A stretch of 64,000 nt of DNA from a virus: positions 186,001 through 250,000 of IMG/VR virus record IMGVR_UViG_3300037882_001770; one strand, 5' to 3'. Below the pieces are notes generated by a model. The model saw only the letters and a program-made list of their open reading frames with translations. It ran no database searches and was not told the origin of the DNA. This document shows, piece after piece, positions 48,448-57,102 of this stretch (the first letter of the stretch is position 1; each line of letters starts with the position of its first letter). Made by a program: the position numbers and the translations under genes.

Positions 48448-48758
48448 TCAAAAACTTAGACACTTTTGTAACGTCATCAAGAACCTGGTTAGAACAACAC
48501 TTGCCCAAAGTAAGTGCTGACACGCTGGGTTGGTTGGCCATAATATTAATTCATTGTGCAACCATTCCTACCCTGTTGGCCTTGCTGACCGGACTCAGCG
48601 ACAATGTGCCCAACCTGGATATTGTGTTGTTCATGTGGTCCGGCCTGGCACTCTTGTTCTTTAGGGCAGTGGTCATGCGTGATCTACTGAACATTATCAC
48701 AATTGGCCTGGGTTTTATTACCCAAGCTGTGATTATGGCCATGATCCTATTCAAATAG
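48444..48758 (+). CDS. Three-TM membrane protein next to the lysin, holin candidate
   Basis: 104 aa. N-terminal amphipathic helix, then TM at about residues 28-50 (LGWLAIILIHCATIPTLLALL), 58-76 and 84-104 (ITIGLGFITQAVIMAMILF). ATGA-type overlap with the SleB gene. This layout is typical of a lysis cassette, but no holin family signature is clear. I have seen similar proteins in other phages as unknowns. Confidence 0.58.
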   Translation: MIKNLDTFVTSSRTWLEQHLPKVSADTLGWLAIILIHCATIPTLLALLTGLSDNVPNLDIVLFMWSGLALLFFRAVVMRDLLNIITIGLGFITQAVIMAMILFK

Positions 48759-48759
48759 G

Positions 48760-48788
48760 TTGACCAAAAACTCGTAATTTGTTACAAT
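48760..48788 (+). promoter_or_regulatory. Sigma70-like promoter
   Basis: GGTTGACC, 17-bp spacer, TACAAT. The start is predicted at about 48795, the A of a 9-codon mini-ORF. Confidence 0.7.
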
Positions 48789-48794
48789 AGTAGT

Positions 48795-48824
48795 ATGAAT
48801 AACAAATGCGAGTTTCTCCTATGA
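48795..48824 (+). CDS. Nine-codon upstream mini-ORF (MNNKCEFLL)
   Basis: Begins at the predicted transcription start (leaderless) and ends with a TGA that overlaps the ATG of the next gene (ATGA at 48821). That gene has no ribosome site, so the mini-ORF probably delivers ribosomes to it. Confidence 0.4.
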   Translation: MNNKCEFLL

Positions 48825-49216
48825 CAATGCATCTTGAAGGCCCGTGGCTTAGTACCACAGGCAAGAAACGTGGTCCACGTAAATGGGCAAGTTCGGAACA
48901 AAAACGCCAATCCGAAAAGCGCCAGGCTGAATGGGATCGCAAGTTGGTAGAATTTGAACGAATGGCTCCCAAGTTCAGTACAGGTCCTTACAATGCACCC
49001 AAGAAGACTCTGTCAGACTACATGCCCAAGACTCCTCCTGGACGTGAAACGGCTCGTATTGAATCTCGTGACACCGGCTGGGTGCCGTGTGTCAAGGTGC
49101 ATGATCAACAGTACACAGGCACCAAAATTAAAGGTATTGGCACCATGCACAAGAGCAATGCAGTTCCGGTATTTTCCGATGAAGAGGCCAAAGATATTAG
49201 TAAAATGCGCCGTTAA
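48821..49216 (+). CDS. Conserved phage hypothetical protein (131 aa)
   Basis: The start is set at the coupled ATG (MTMHLEGPWLSTTGKKRGPR). A Met 15 nt earlier is possible. The basic N-terminus is followed by 'TLSDYMPKTPPGRETARI', 'TGTKIKGIGTMHKSNAVPVF' and 'DEEAKDISKMRR', a conserved signature of an uncharacterised protein found in many tailed phages. Confidence 0.72.
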   Translation: MTMHLEGPWLSTTGKKRGPRKWASSEQKRQSEKRQAEWDRKLVEFERMAPKFSTGPYNAPKKTLSDYMPKTPPGRETARIESRDTGWVPCVKVHDQQYTGTKIKGIGTMHKSNAVPVFSDEEAKDISKMRR

Positions 49217-49251
49217 TGCATAAGTACTTGTCAAGGAGATAATAAACACAA

Positions 49252-49470
49252 TTGAGTAAAGAAGACGTCATTAAGATGGAAGGTATTATATCAGAAGTTC
49301 TGCGCAATACCACATACCGAGTTCAAATCGAAAACTTTGAAAAAACTGTACTTGCTACGTTAAATGGCCGTATGCGACAGAACAATATCAAAGTACTAGC
49401 CGGAGACGTAGTCGAGCTAGAATTTAGCCCGTACGATTTAACTCGCGGCAGAATTACAAGAAGGCGCTAA
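49252..49470 (+). CDS. infA: Translation initiation factor IF-1-like protein
   Basis: 72 aa from a TTG start behind AAGGAGAT. It aligns by eye along its length with bacterial IF-1: 'SKEDVIKMEGIISEVLRNTTYRVQIE', 'TLNGRMRQNNIKVLAGDVVELE' and 'PYDLTRGRITRR'. IF-1 binds the 30S A site and controls initiation. A phage copy could replace or bias host IF-1. The surrounding genes show phage-style packing, so host contamination is unlikely. Confidence 0.9.
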   Translation: MSKEDVIKMEGIISEVLRNTTYRVQIENFEKTVLATLNGRMRQNNIKVLAGDVVELEFSPYDLTRGRITRRR

Positions 49471-50604
49471 ATGAGTTCTTGGTATTGTGCTTTACCTTTT
49501 AAACATGTGTTTGTGGACAGTACAGGACTTAGTCCTTGTTGCAATACCGTCGGACAATTTGGGCTTGACGTCAGTATAGACGAATACAAATCACATCCTA
49601 AGTTACTAGAATTACAAAAACAATTTCTTGATGGGCGCACTCCTGCTGCATGCTCTGTTTGCTTGCACCAAGAAAAAATTCAAAACAAAAGTATGAGAAT
49701 AGACAGTAATATTGACTACAATCATCGGGTGTTTGATTCTACCGAGTTTGATTTTATACACCTTAGTCAAAGTAACTTGTGTAATTTCAAATGCCGCAGT
49801 TGTAGTCCAAGATACAGCCACGGAATAGTTCAAGAACACAAAAAATATCCCGAATTGTTTGCGGACGCACCTCAACAAAAATTCGTCGAAGTCAATCCTG
49901 ACAATTATAAATGGATTATTAAAAATTTATCAAGTATTAAAAGACTTTTAATAACCGGCGGAGAGCCCACAGTAATGCCAGAAATAAGACATTTGTTTGA
50001 ATTTTTGTTGCAAACACCGCGGCCGCAACCACAACCGTATATTATGATGACAACCAATTGTAGCTGGACTGATAATTTTTGGTATCAAGCAATTGACGGT
50101 ATGTCTAATTTGCATATCACAGCTAGTGTAGATGCAGTAGGAGATGCTGCGCAACTAATAAGACACGGTACTGTTTGGAATCAGGTAGAGCGCAACGTGA
50201 AGTGGTTAGCCCAGCATGCCTCGAGTTTTGATATCAATACGGTAATTAGCAATTTAAATATAAACCATCTTTATGATTTACTTCAATTCTGCAGACAAGA
50301 ACAAATAGCCTCCAAAGTAGAAAATGGAGGGAAACAGGGAGATTTGGGACTACGGCATCAATTTACTATAGCTAACGGTGTCAATGAGATTACCTGTTTT
50401 CCGGATGATCTAAAAACAAAAACACTAAAACATTTGGATCAGTGCCTTGCATTGGATCTAGATCCAGACCAACTGAAATTGATCAAGGGGTTAATTGTAA
50501 CTGTTCAAAATAGTACATACAATCATCAAAAATGGCAAAGTATTGTAGAATATCAAACCAAACTTGATCAAATTCGTGGTGAAAACCATTTGAAACTACT
50601 CTAA
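49471..50604 (+). CDS. Radical SAM protein with SPASM/twitch-like N-terminal Cys motif (III)
   Basis: 377 aa. The SAM motif is C104-x3-C108-x2-C111 (NLCNFKCRSCSP), then 'LLITGGEPTVMPE'. The N-terminus has 'YCALPFKHVFVDSTGLSPCC' (C6, C23, C24) and C61-x2-C64, the same layout as the 15590 protein, so they are paralogues. The gene abuts IF-1 and precedes Fe-SOD and an Fe-S carrier. Substrate unknown. Confidence 0.86.
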   Translation: MSSWYCALPFKHVFVDSTGLSPCCNTVGQFGLDVSIDEYKSHPKLLELQKQFLDGRTPAACSVCLHQEKIQNKSMRIDSNIDYNHRVFDSTEFDFIHLSQSNLCNFKCRSCSPRYSHGIVQEHKKYPELFADAPQQKFVEVNPDNYKWIIKNLSSIKRLLITGGEPTVMPEIRHLFEFLLQTPRPQPQPYIMMTTNCSWTDNFWYQAIDGMSNLHITASVDAVGDAAQLIRHGTVWNQVERNVKWLAQHASSFDINTVISNLNINHLYDLLQFCRQEQIASKVENGGKQGDLGLRHQFTIANGVNEITCFPDDLKTKTLKHLDQCLALDLDPDQLKLIKGLIVTVQNSTYNHQKWQSIVEYQTKLDQIRGENHLKLL

Positions 50605-50610
50605 TAAATA
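50603..50610 (+). promoter_or_regulatory. T4-late-like octamer AATAAATA
   Basis: Ends 5 nt before the ATG of the Fe-SOD gene at 50616. No other ribosome site is seen, so a leaderless late transcript is possible. Confidence 0.42.
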
Positions 50611-50615
50611 TTATC

Positions 50616-51158
50616 ATGCGCAAACATATCGATCTTGTAGAAGCAACTACCCGCCCGGCTAAGTTGGAAACTACTCCGTTGCCGTATGGTGAACAGGACC
50701 TAGAACCAGTGATGAGCCAAGCAACCATTGGCTATCACTACGAGCACCTGGCTAAGGGCTATGCCAAACGCTACAATGCCGGTGAAGGCAATGCTGATTT
50801 TAACCGTGCTGGATCATTTTTACATAATAAATTTTTTCCGCAACTAAAAGAACCCAAAGGTGCAAACCGCCCAAAAGGTGCTGTATTAGAACTTATAGAA
50901 ACAAACTTCAAAACGTACGAAGACTTTAAAGCAGAATTTAAAAAGGTGGCCATGTCTGTGCAAGGGTCCGGATGGGTATATCTCTCTACATCGGGCACTA
51001 TCAAAACCATCCCAAATCATCAGGTTAGAACGGATATCTGTGTTCTTGTTGACTGGTGGGAACACGCTTGGGCACTAGATTATCAATGGGACAAAGAGAA
51101 ATATCTAGATAATATTTGGAAAATAATCAACTGGGACGTGTGTAACGAAAGAATATGA
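50616..51158 (+). CDS. sodB: Iron/manganese superoxide dismutase (SodB-like)
   Basis: 180 aa. Metal ligands are visible: H41 in '[13 protein letters not shown]', H70 in 'GSFLHNKFF', and D146/H150 in '[13 protein letters not shown]'. 'GSGWVYLS' is the family middle motif. Disproportionates superoxide. Overlaps the IscA/ErpA gene by 4 nt, which ties it to Fe-S protection. Confidence 0.9.
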   Translation: MRKHIDLVEATTRPAKLETTPLPYGEQDLEPVMSQATIGYHYEHLAKGYAKRYNAGEGNADFNRAGSFLHNKFFPQLKEPKGANRPKGAVLELIETNFKTYEDFKAEFKKVAMSVQGSGWVYLSTSGTIKTIPNHQVRTDICVLVDWWEHAWALDYQWDKEKYLDNIWKIINWDVCNERI

Positions 51159-51481
51159 TAACTATAAGCGAAACTGCAATAGCAAAACTGCAAGATATTT
51201 TAATCGAGGAAAACAATCCCGATCTTAAATTACGTGTATTTGTTCAAGGTGGTGGCTGTAGCGGAATGAGCTATGGTTTTACCCTGGACGAAGTTCAAAA
51301 TGAAGACGATTGGGATCTGGAAATTTCCGGTGTAAAAGTCCTAGTAGATTCAATGAGTGGTGGCTATTTACAGGGTGCCGAAGTGGATTACAAAGAGGAC
51401 AATTACGGCAGTAGCTTTACCATCAAAAATCCAAACGCACAAACAACCTGCGGTTGCGGCAGCAGTTTTAGTCCCACCTAG
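51155..51481 (+). CDS. IscA/ErpA-like Fe-S cluster carrier
   Basis: 108 aa. Three conserved cysteines: C35 in '[11 protein letters not shown]' and C99-x-C101 in 'TTCGCGSSF', with the '[14 protein letters not shown]' segment. Family members receive and deliver [2Fe-2S] or [4Fe-4S] clusters. Likely helps build clusters for the four radical-SAM proteins. Confidence 0.92.
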   Translation: MITISETAIAKLQDILIEENNPDLKLRVFVQGGGCSGMSYGFTLDEVQNEDDWDLEISGVKVLVDSMSGGYLQGAEVDYKEDNYGSSFTIKNPNAQTTCGCGSSFSPT

Positions 51482-51517
51482 CAGTAAATCTCTCAAATTG
51501 CCAAGCTAAAGAAATCT

Positions 51518-51525
51518 GGTAAATA
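51518..51525 (+). promoter_or_regulatory. T4-late-like octamer GGTAAATA
   Basis: 21 bp before the ATG of the 916-aa fibre gene, followed by an AGAGGACTTA ribosome region. Fits late expression of a virion gene. Confidence 0.5.
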
Positions 51526-51545
51526 CTACCAGAGGACTTAAATCT

Positions 51546-54296
51546 ATGGCTCAACAATTTATTAATGTAGGCGCATCACCCAATGATGGGCAAGGCGATC
51601 CTATACGAACAAGTTTTATCAAATGTAACAACAACTTTGACCAACTGTATAGTCGAGCTCAAACAGCACCTCCTGCTACCCTAGTAGGAACTCCGGGCGA
51701 TGAAGCCGGAATGTACGCATACGACGTAGACTTTTTCTACTATTGTTTTCAAAATTACGACGGTAGTTCAGTTATTTGGAATCAAGTGCAACAGGCCGGT
51801 AATGTCAATGCTTCAACATTGACAAACGGCGACAGTAATGTAAGAATTGCCCTGCCAGATGGTCCTGTCACTGTTTCTGTAAATGCTGTCAGCAACATAG
51901 CAGTGTTTACCACTACAGATTTAACCTTAACTGTTGATGTGAGTGCCACGGGCAATATTACCGGTGGAAATCTATTAGGCGATACTGATATTGTTGCAGT
52001 GGGTAATGTATATGGTGGCAACTTGCTGGCAAATGCCAACATTGTTGCCACTGCAAATGTTTCGGCCAACAATTTGATAGCATTGGCCAATGTATCGGCT
52101 GTGGGCATCAGTGCCTCTGGTAATGTAACAGGTGGCAACATTCTTACTGTTGGACGCATAAGCGCTACCGGCAACGTCAACGGAAATTATATTTTAGGCA
52201 ATGGTGCCTTGTTGACTGGCATTGTGACCACTGTTGACAATGTTACAAACGGAACCAGTAATGTTCGAATCAGTTCAGCCAATGCCAATGTCACAGTTGG
52301 AGTAAATGGCACAGCTAACGTAGCAGTATTTTCTACTTCAGGATTAACAGTTACGGGCATTTCATCATCCACCGGAAATGTAATCGGTGGCAACATTACC
52401 ACAGCAGGTCAAGTTGTTGCCACAGGCAACATCACTGGCGGAAACATATCAACTGCTGGCGGAATAAGTTCGACTGGAAATATTTTAACAGCCGGCAACA
52501 TTTCTGCTACTGGCAATATTACCACAAGCGGAGTGTTTGTTGGAACATTCTTTGGCAACGTAACCGGTAACTTTGTGGTACCCGGTGCCAATACTCAAAT
52601 TATTTTCAACACCAATGGTAATGCTGATGCAGTTGCAGGCCTGACATACAATGCAATATCAAATGTGTTGACTGTGCTAGGAGTAGTAAGCGCCACTGGC
52701 AACGTGTTGGGTGGCAATTTACTAACCACAGGATTAATCAGTGCCACTGGTAACATACAAGCCGGCAATTTAAGAACCACTGGCGTGATGACTGCCACAG
52801 GAAACATTGTGGGTGGAAATCTTTTAACCACCTTGGTTGAAGCCACTACAGTCAGTGCCACTGGTAACATACAAGCCGCCAATTTAAGAACAACCGGATC
52901 AGTCAGTGCCACCGGCAACGTAGCTGGCGGAAATTTAATTGCTGCAGGCATTACTACAGCAGTAGGCAACATCAATTCAGGCGCCAATATTATAGCGGCA
53001 GCCAATGTAATTGGTGGTAATATCTCCACAGCCGGACAATTATCGGCCGCAGGAAATATTACTGGCGCAAACGTTACTACCGGTGGTAGAGTACTAGCAA
53101 CCGGTAACGTAACAGGTGGCAACATTACTACCGGCGGAGATGTTGACGCATTGGGTGATGTTAGCGGACTAACAGTTACAGCTTCGGCAAATATTACTGG
53201 TGGTAATTTACGAACAGCAGGTGTTGCCAATATAGCCACCTTATTAGTAACAGGAAATACCACATTCACAGGCAATGTGGCCAACATCAATGTCACTGGC
53301 AACGTAACAGGTGGCAATTTTGTTACTCCGGGATTAGGATCATTTGGCACTGTGGTAACTGCAACTGGCAACGTGATCGGCGGCAACGTTACCACAGCTG
53401 GCCAGGTCGTTGCCACAGCCAATATAACAGGTGGTAACATCACCACTGCTGGTAGAGTACTAGCCACAGGCAACGTAACAGGTGGTAACATCACCACTGG
53501 TGGCCTAGTTGTAGCCCTTGGCGACATTACCGGCGGTAACTTAAGAACCACCGGATTAGTTAGCGCCACCGGCAATATCACCGGTAACAACGCAACCATT
53601 ACCAACACACTTACAACAGCTGCCCTCAGTGTAACTGGCAACGTTGCCAATAATCTAGCAGTAACTGGTAACGTGTCCGGAGGCAATCTTAGAACAGCTG
53701 GTCAAGTAAGTGCCACTGGCAATATTACTACAAATGGATTGTTTGTTGGAAACTTTACAGGAAATATTACTACTACTAGTATTATAATTCCAGGAACTCT
53801 TACACTCAACAGTGGAAATTCAGCCACGGCAATTATCAATGGTGGCGGCAATGCTGTGGGCAATATTGGTTCAAGTTCAAACTATTTCAACACTGTATTT
53901 GCCAAAGCAACTTCGGCACAGTACGCCGACTTGGCAGAACTTTACCTAGCCGACACAGAGTATGCGCCTGGAACAGTGGTGTCGTTCGGCGGCGCCCAAG
54001 AAATTACGCTCAGCACAGCAGATCACGACGTGACAGTAGCTGGTATTGTGAGTACCAATCCTAGCTACCTAATGAATTCTGGACTGTCGGGAGAACACGT
54101 GGTTGCAGTAGCATTAACTGGTCGCGTTCCCTGTCAGGTACAGGGGCCAGTACGCCCGGGTGCAATGATGGTCAGTGCCGGAAACGGCCGTGCCAGGGCC
54201 GAAGTTAACCCCGCAATGGGCACTGTAATAGGTAAGGCCTTGCAATCATTCGATGGCGAGGTTGGAATAATTGAAATTGTAGTTGGAAGACTTTAA
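51546..54296 (+). CDS. Tail fibre protein with ATGN(I/V)xGGN repeats (916 aa)
   Basis: The N-terminal anchor 'FINVGASPNDGQGDPIRTSF' is shared with the 20344 fibre. The middle is a long array of 'SATGNVxGGNLxTxGxV' repeats, about 16-20 aa each. The C-terminus 'AQYADLAELYLADTEYAPGT' and 'VGIVSTNPSYLMNSGLSG'-type segments form the compact domain often seen at fibre ends (some of these self-cleave). First of three structural genes. Confidence 0.86.
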   Translation: MAQQFINVGASPNDGQGDPIRTSFIKCNNNFDQLYSRAQTAPPATLVGTPGDEAGMYAYDVDFFYYCFQNYDGSSVIWNQVQQAGNVNASTLTNGDSNVRIALPDGPVTVSVNAVSNIAVFTTTDLTLTVDVSATGNITGGNLLGDTDIVAVGNVYGGNLLANANIVATANVSANNLIALANVSAVGISASGNVTGGNILTVGRISATGNVNGNYILGNGALLTGIVTTVDNVTNGTSNVRISSANANVTVGVNGTANVAVFSTSGLTVTGISSSTGNVIGGNITTAGQVVATGNITGGNISTAGGISSTGNILTAGNISATGNITTSGVFVGTFFGNVTGNFVVPGANTQIIFNTNGNADAVAGLTYNAISNVLTVLGVVSATGNVLGGNLLTTGLISATGNIQAGNLRTTGVMTATGNIVGGNLLTTLVEATTVSATGNIQAANLRTTGSVSATGNVAGGNLIAAGITTAVGNINSGANIIAAANVIGGNISTAGQLSAAGNITGANVTTGGRVLATGNVTGGNITTGGDVDALGDVSGLTVTASANITGGNLRTAGVANIATLLVTGNTTFTGNVANINVTGNVTGGNFVTPGLGSFGTVVTATGNVIGGNVTTAGQVVATANITGGNITTAGRVLATGNVTGGNITTGGLVVALGDITGGNLRTTGLVSATGNITGNNATITNTLTTAALSVTGNVANNLAVTGNVSGGNLRTAGQVSATGNITTNGLFVGNFTGNITTTSIIIPGTLTLNSGNSATAIINGGGNAVGNIGSSSNYFNTVFAKATSAQYADLAELYLADTEYAPGTVVSFGGAQEITLSTADHDVTVAGIVSTNPSYLMNSGLSGEHVVAVALTGRVPCQVQGPVRPGAMMVSAGNGRARAEVNPAMGTVIGKALQSFDGEVGIIEIVVGRL
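52370..53720 (+). repeat. Tandem imperfect coding repeats in the fibre gene
   Basis: DNA-level repeat of forms of GCCACTGGCAACGTAACAGG, several dozen bases per unit, many units. Good substrate for recombination and copy-number change of the fibre, with a similar array in the minus-strand fibre gene (20.3-23.7 kb). Confidence 0.7.
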
Positions 54297-54299
54297 AAT

Positions 54300-57089
54300 A
54301 TGGCACAACCTGTTTGGGTAACTCCGGCTGGTAGCTTAGGCACTATTCCCGAAGGGGTCTTTTATCAAATACCCTTAGAGGCCTATGAACCAGAATTAAT
54401 TCTAACAGTTACCTCTCTGGTGGCCACTGGATCTAGTGTTACTTTAAACTTTGCAACACAAGCAACAATTCCGTTTTTGGTAGGCACAACTATAACAGTA
54501 GCCGGATTTATACCCAACACTTACAACTCGATCTACACAGTAACAGGCGCAACTACCAGCTCGGTTACCTTTGCAAGTACTGTAACTGATTCAGTTACCA
54601 ATTATGGCACAGTGCGTGTGGGAGTACAATTTCAAATTATTGCTGGGTCCTTGCCGCCCGGAATACAAGTTGAAGCCACCGGAGTGATTGAAGGCATTCC
54701 GTCGGCGACAATTGAGATACAAGGTGTTCCGGCCAACGTAAGCAGAGATGTCACTAGCAAATTTGCCATACGAGCCTACACAGAAACCATAGTTAACGGC
54801 ATACGAGTTATTAACCGGCTAGCGGATCGAACATTTACACTAACAGTCACTGGTCAAGACGCTCCTGAATTTATTACACCCCCCGGAAACATTGGAATCT
54901 TTTATGATGGCGCCCAAATTGAGCCAATACAGATAGAATATACTGACACAGATCCAACGGACATAGTTGTTATTAGACTGTCAGCTGGACAATTGCCACC
55001 TGGATTAACGCTAAGTGCGTCTGGACTTATCTCGGGCTACACCATTCCTAATTCGCCTATTGATGCCACGGCCGGATACAGTAGAGACGGGCAAGGATTT
55101 GATGAATACCCGTTTGATTTTTCAACTCAAAGTATCGACACAACATATGAGTTTGTGTTAGAAGTAACCGACGGAAAAAACAGTGACCTGCGGGCCTTTA
55201 CAATCCAGGTGTATTCTCGAGATTCGTTAGACGCTTCAACCACAGATATAACTGCTGACAATACCTTTATCACAGCCGATGCTAGCCCAACTCGTGTGCC
55301 GTTTATTACTACTCCACAGGGCAGTATTGGCACTGTAAGAAATGACAACTTCTTTGCTTTCCAATTCCAAGGACTAGACTTTGACGGCGATCGATTCGAC
55401 TTTGCTGCATTGACTACCTTGCCACCTGGGCTAACCTTAGACCCTGTATCGGGTTGGTTATACGGATACATACCCGACTTGGGCCAGACCGAAAATGTAT
55501 ATAATTTTTCACTACGTGTATTCAAGGTAGACAATCCATTGGTGTTCAGTGAAAACTACAACTATTCATTATCTATAATTGGCACAGTTGATACCACAGT
55601 TACTTGGTTGGTCCCAGGTGACCTGGGATCAATCAACAACGGTGATACTAGTACCTTGTATGTCGCAGCTGAAAATGCCGCTGGCATACCATTATTGTAT
55701 CGACTACAATCAGGTAGCGACAGTAGCTTGCCACAAGGACTGACCTTATTGCCCAGTGGCGATATTGCTGGACGAGTAAGTTTTAACACTTTTGCGTTGG
55801 ACAAAGGAGCGACCACATTTGATGTGGCGTCGCGCACCGGCGCAACAACATTTGACCTTACCTACATCTTTGTGGTCAATGCCTACAGTACCAATGGATT
55901 GGTCAGTGTATTTAAAACCTTTACTATACATCTGGTTCGTGAATATAACGAGCCCTATGAAAATCTGTATATCCAAGCCATGCCACCGCTCAATGATCGA
56001 GCAATAATTAACTCGTTGTTGTCAAACTCTAACATATTCCCAGAAGACCTGTTGTATAGACCAACTGATCCAAATTTTGGATTGGCTGACAGTGTGATTT
56101 ATCAACATGCTTTTGGTCTAACCAGTGCAACTATTGCCGACTATGTGTCAAGTTTGTATCTCAACCACTATTGGAAAAATTTAATACTGGGAAATATTCA
56201 AACAGCGCAGGCGTTAGATGATGATGGAAATGTTTTATATGAAGTGGTGTACAGCAAAATCATCGATAATTTAGTTAATGCGCAAGATCAAAGTGTCAGC
56301 AAAGAAGTCACCTTACCTTACCCTATAGCGTTTCCGGACTCGGCTGAATTGTCTACAGTGTATCCAAACAGTCTAGACAACATGCGAGACCAAGTGATTG
56401 ATACTGTAGGACAAATTAGCAATATTTTACCACGTTGGATGTTGAGCAAACAAGCCAACGGACAAGTGTTGGGATTTACGCCTGCTTGGGTAATTGCCTA
56501 CACCAATCCTGGAAAGAGCGGGCAGATTGCCTACAATATAGAAACACAGTTTACACAACCGTTAAATTTGATAGATTTTAAAGTGGATCGTTACGAGTTA
56601 GATCGTGCTCTAAGTATCAATTGGGATCCGTTGGCTGACAGCAGCCAAGGAGCATGGGAGCCATATCCAACCCTGACTACATTTGACATTAATCCGCATT
56701 ATCAATTGATGTCACAACCAACTGTTGGTGGAACTGGATATGCTGTTGGAGACATAATTGCAATATCCGGCGGTGACCTGTTAGGCGTTCCTGGAGCAAA
56801 TGATGCGTTTTTTACTGTGTCGCAGGTTAGTGATGTTGGTGCAATTGAAATAGTGTTTTGTTCGGGCACAGCCGAGCTGTTCACTGAAGGTGCAGTGTTT
56901 ATTGATTATTTTGGAACAAATATCATTGGATCTGGCAGTGGCGCAACATTCAGCATTGAAACAGTAGCCGGAGTACAAACCGAGTTTGATGGTGGCAGCC
57001 TACGATTTATTAGTCCTGTAGATATGTACACTACCGGTAACGAATACGATAAATATCTCGTATTCCCCAAACGGAACATTTTAGAATAA
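54300..57089 (+). CDS. Baseplate/fibre protein with repeated putative Ig (He-PIG) domains (929 aa)
   Basis: Repeated 'LPPG(I/L)xxxxxGxIxG' motifs at about residues 117, 232, 373 and 480 (PPGIQVEATGVIEG; PPGLTLSASGLISG; PPGLTLDPVSGWLYG; PQGLTLLPSGDIAG). These mark He-PIG/Ig-like beta sandwiches used in virion appendages. The N-terminus has another beta domain. The C-terminus (LMSQPTVGGTGYAVGD) is separate. Begins 3 nt after the 51546 gene. Confidence 0.78.
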   Translation: MAQPVWVTPAGSLGTIPEGVFYQIPLEAYEPELILTVTSLVATGSSVTLNFATQATIPFLVGTTITVAGFIPNTYNSIYTVTGATTSSVTFASTVTDSVTNYGTVRVGVQFQIIAGSLPPGIQVEATGVIEGIPSATIEIQGVPANVSRDVTSKFAIRAYTETIVNGIRVINRLADRTFTLTVTGQDAPEFITPPGNIGIFYDGAQIEPIQIEYTDTDPTDIVVIRLSAGQLPPGLTLSASGLISGYTIPNSPIDATAGYSRDGQGFDEYPFDFSTQSIDTTYEFVLEVTDGKNSDLRAFTIQVYSRDSLDASTTDITADNTFITADASPTRVPFITTPQGSIGTVRNDNFFAFQFQGLDFDGDRFDFAALTTLPPGLTLDPVSGWLYGYIPDLGQTENVYNFSLRVFKVDNPLVFSENYNYSLSIIGTVDTTVTWLVPGDLGSINNGDTSTLYVAAENAAGIPLLYRLQSGSDSSLPQGLTLLPSGDIAGRVSFNTFALDKGATTFDVASRTGATTFDLTYIFVVNAYSTNGLVSVFKTFTIHLVREYNEPYENLYIQAMPPLNDRAIINSLLSNSNIFPEDLLYRPTDPNFGLADSVIYQHAFGLTSATIADYVSSLYLNHYWKNLILGNIQTAQALDDDGNVLYEVVYSKIIDNLVNAQDQSVSKEVTLPYPIAFPDSAELSTVYPNSLDNMRDQVIDTVGQISNILPRWMLSKQANGQVLGFTPAWVIAYTNPGKSGQIAYNIETQFTQPLNLIDFKVDRYELDRALSINWDPLADSSQGAWEPYPTLTTFDINPHYQLMSQPTVGGTGYAVGDIIAISGGDLLGVPGANDAFFTVSQVSDVGAIEIVFCSGTAELFTEGAVFIDYFGTNIIGSGSGATFSIETVAGVQTEFDGGSLRFISPVDMYTTGNEYDKYLVFPKRNILE

Positions 57090-57102
57090 ATTAGGATAAA
57101 CT

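Noticed and set aside
52595-53686. 363-aa minus-strand ORF opposite the repeat array of the plus-strand fibre
   Set aside because: Composition (Pro, Val, Leu, Thr repeats) is the reverse complement of the Gly-Asn repeat array; not a gene.
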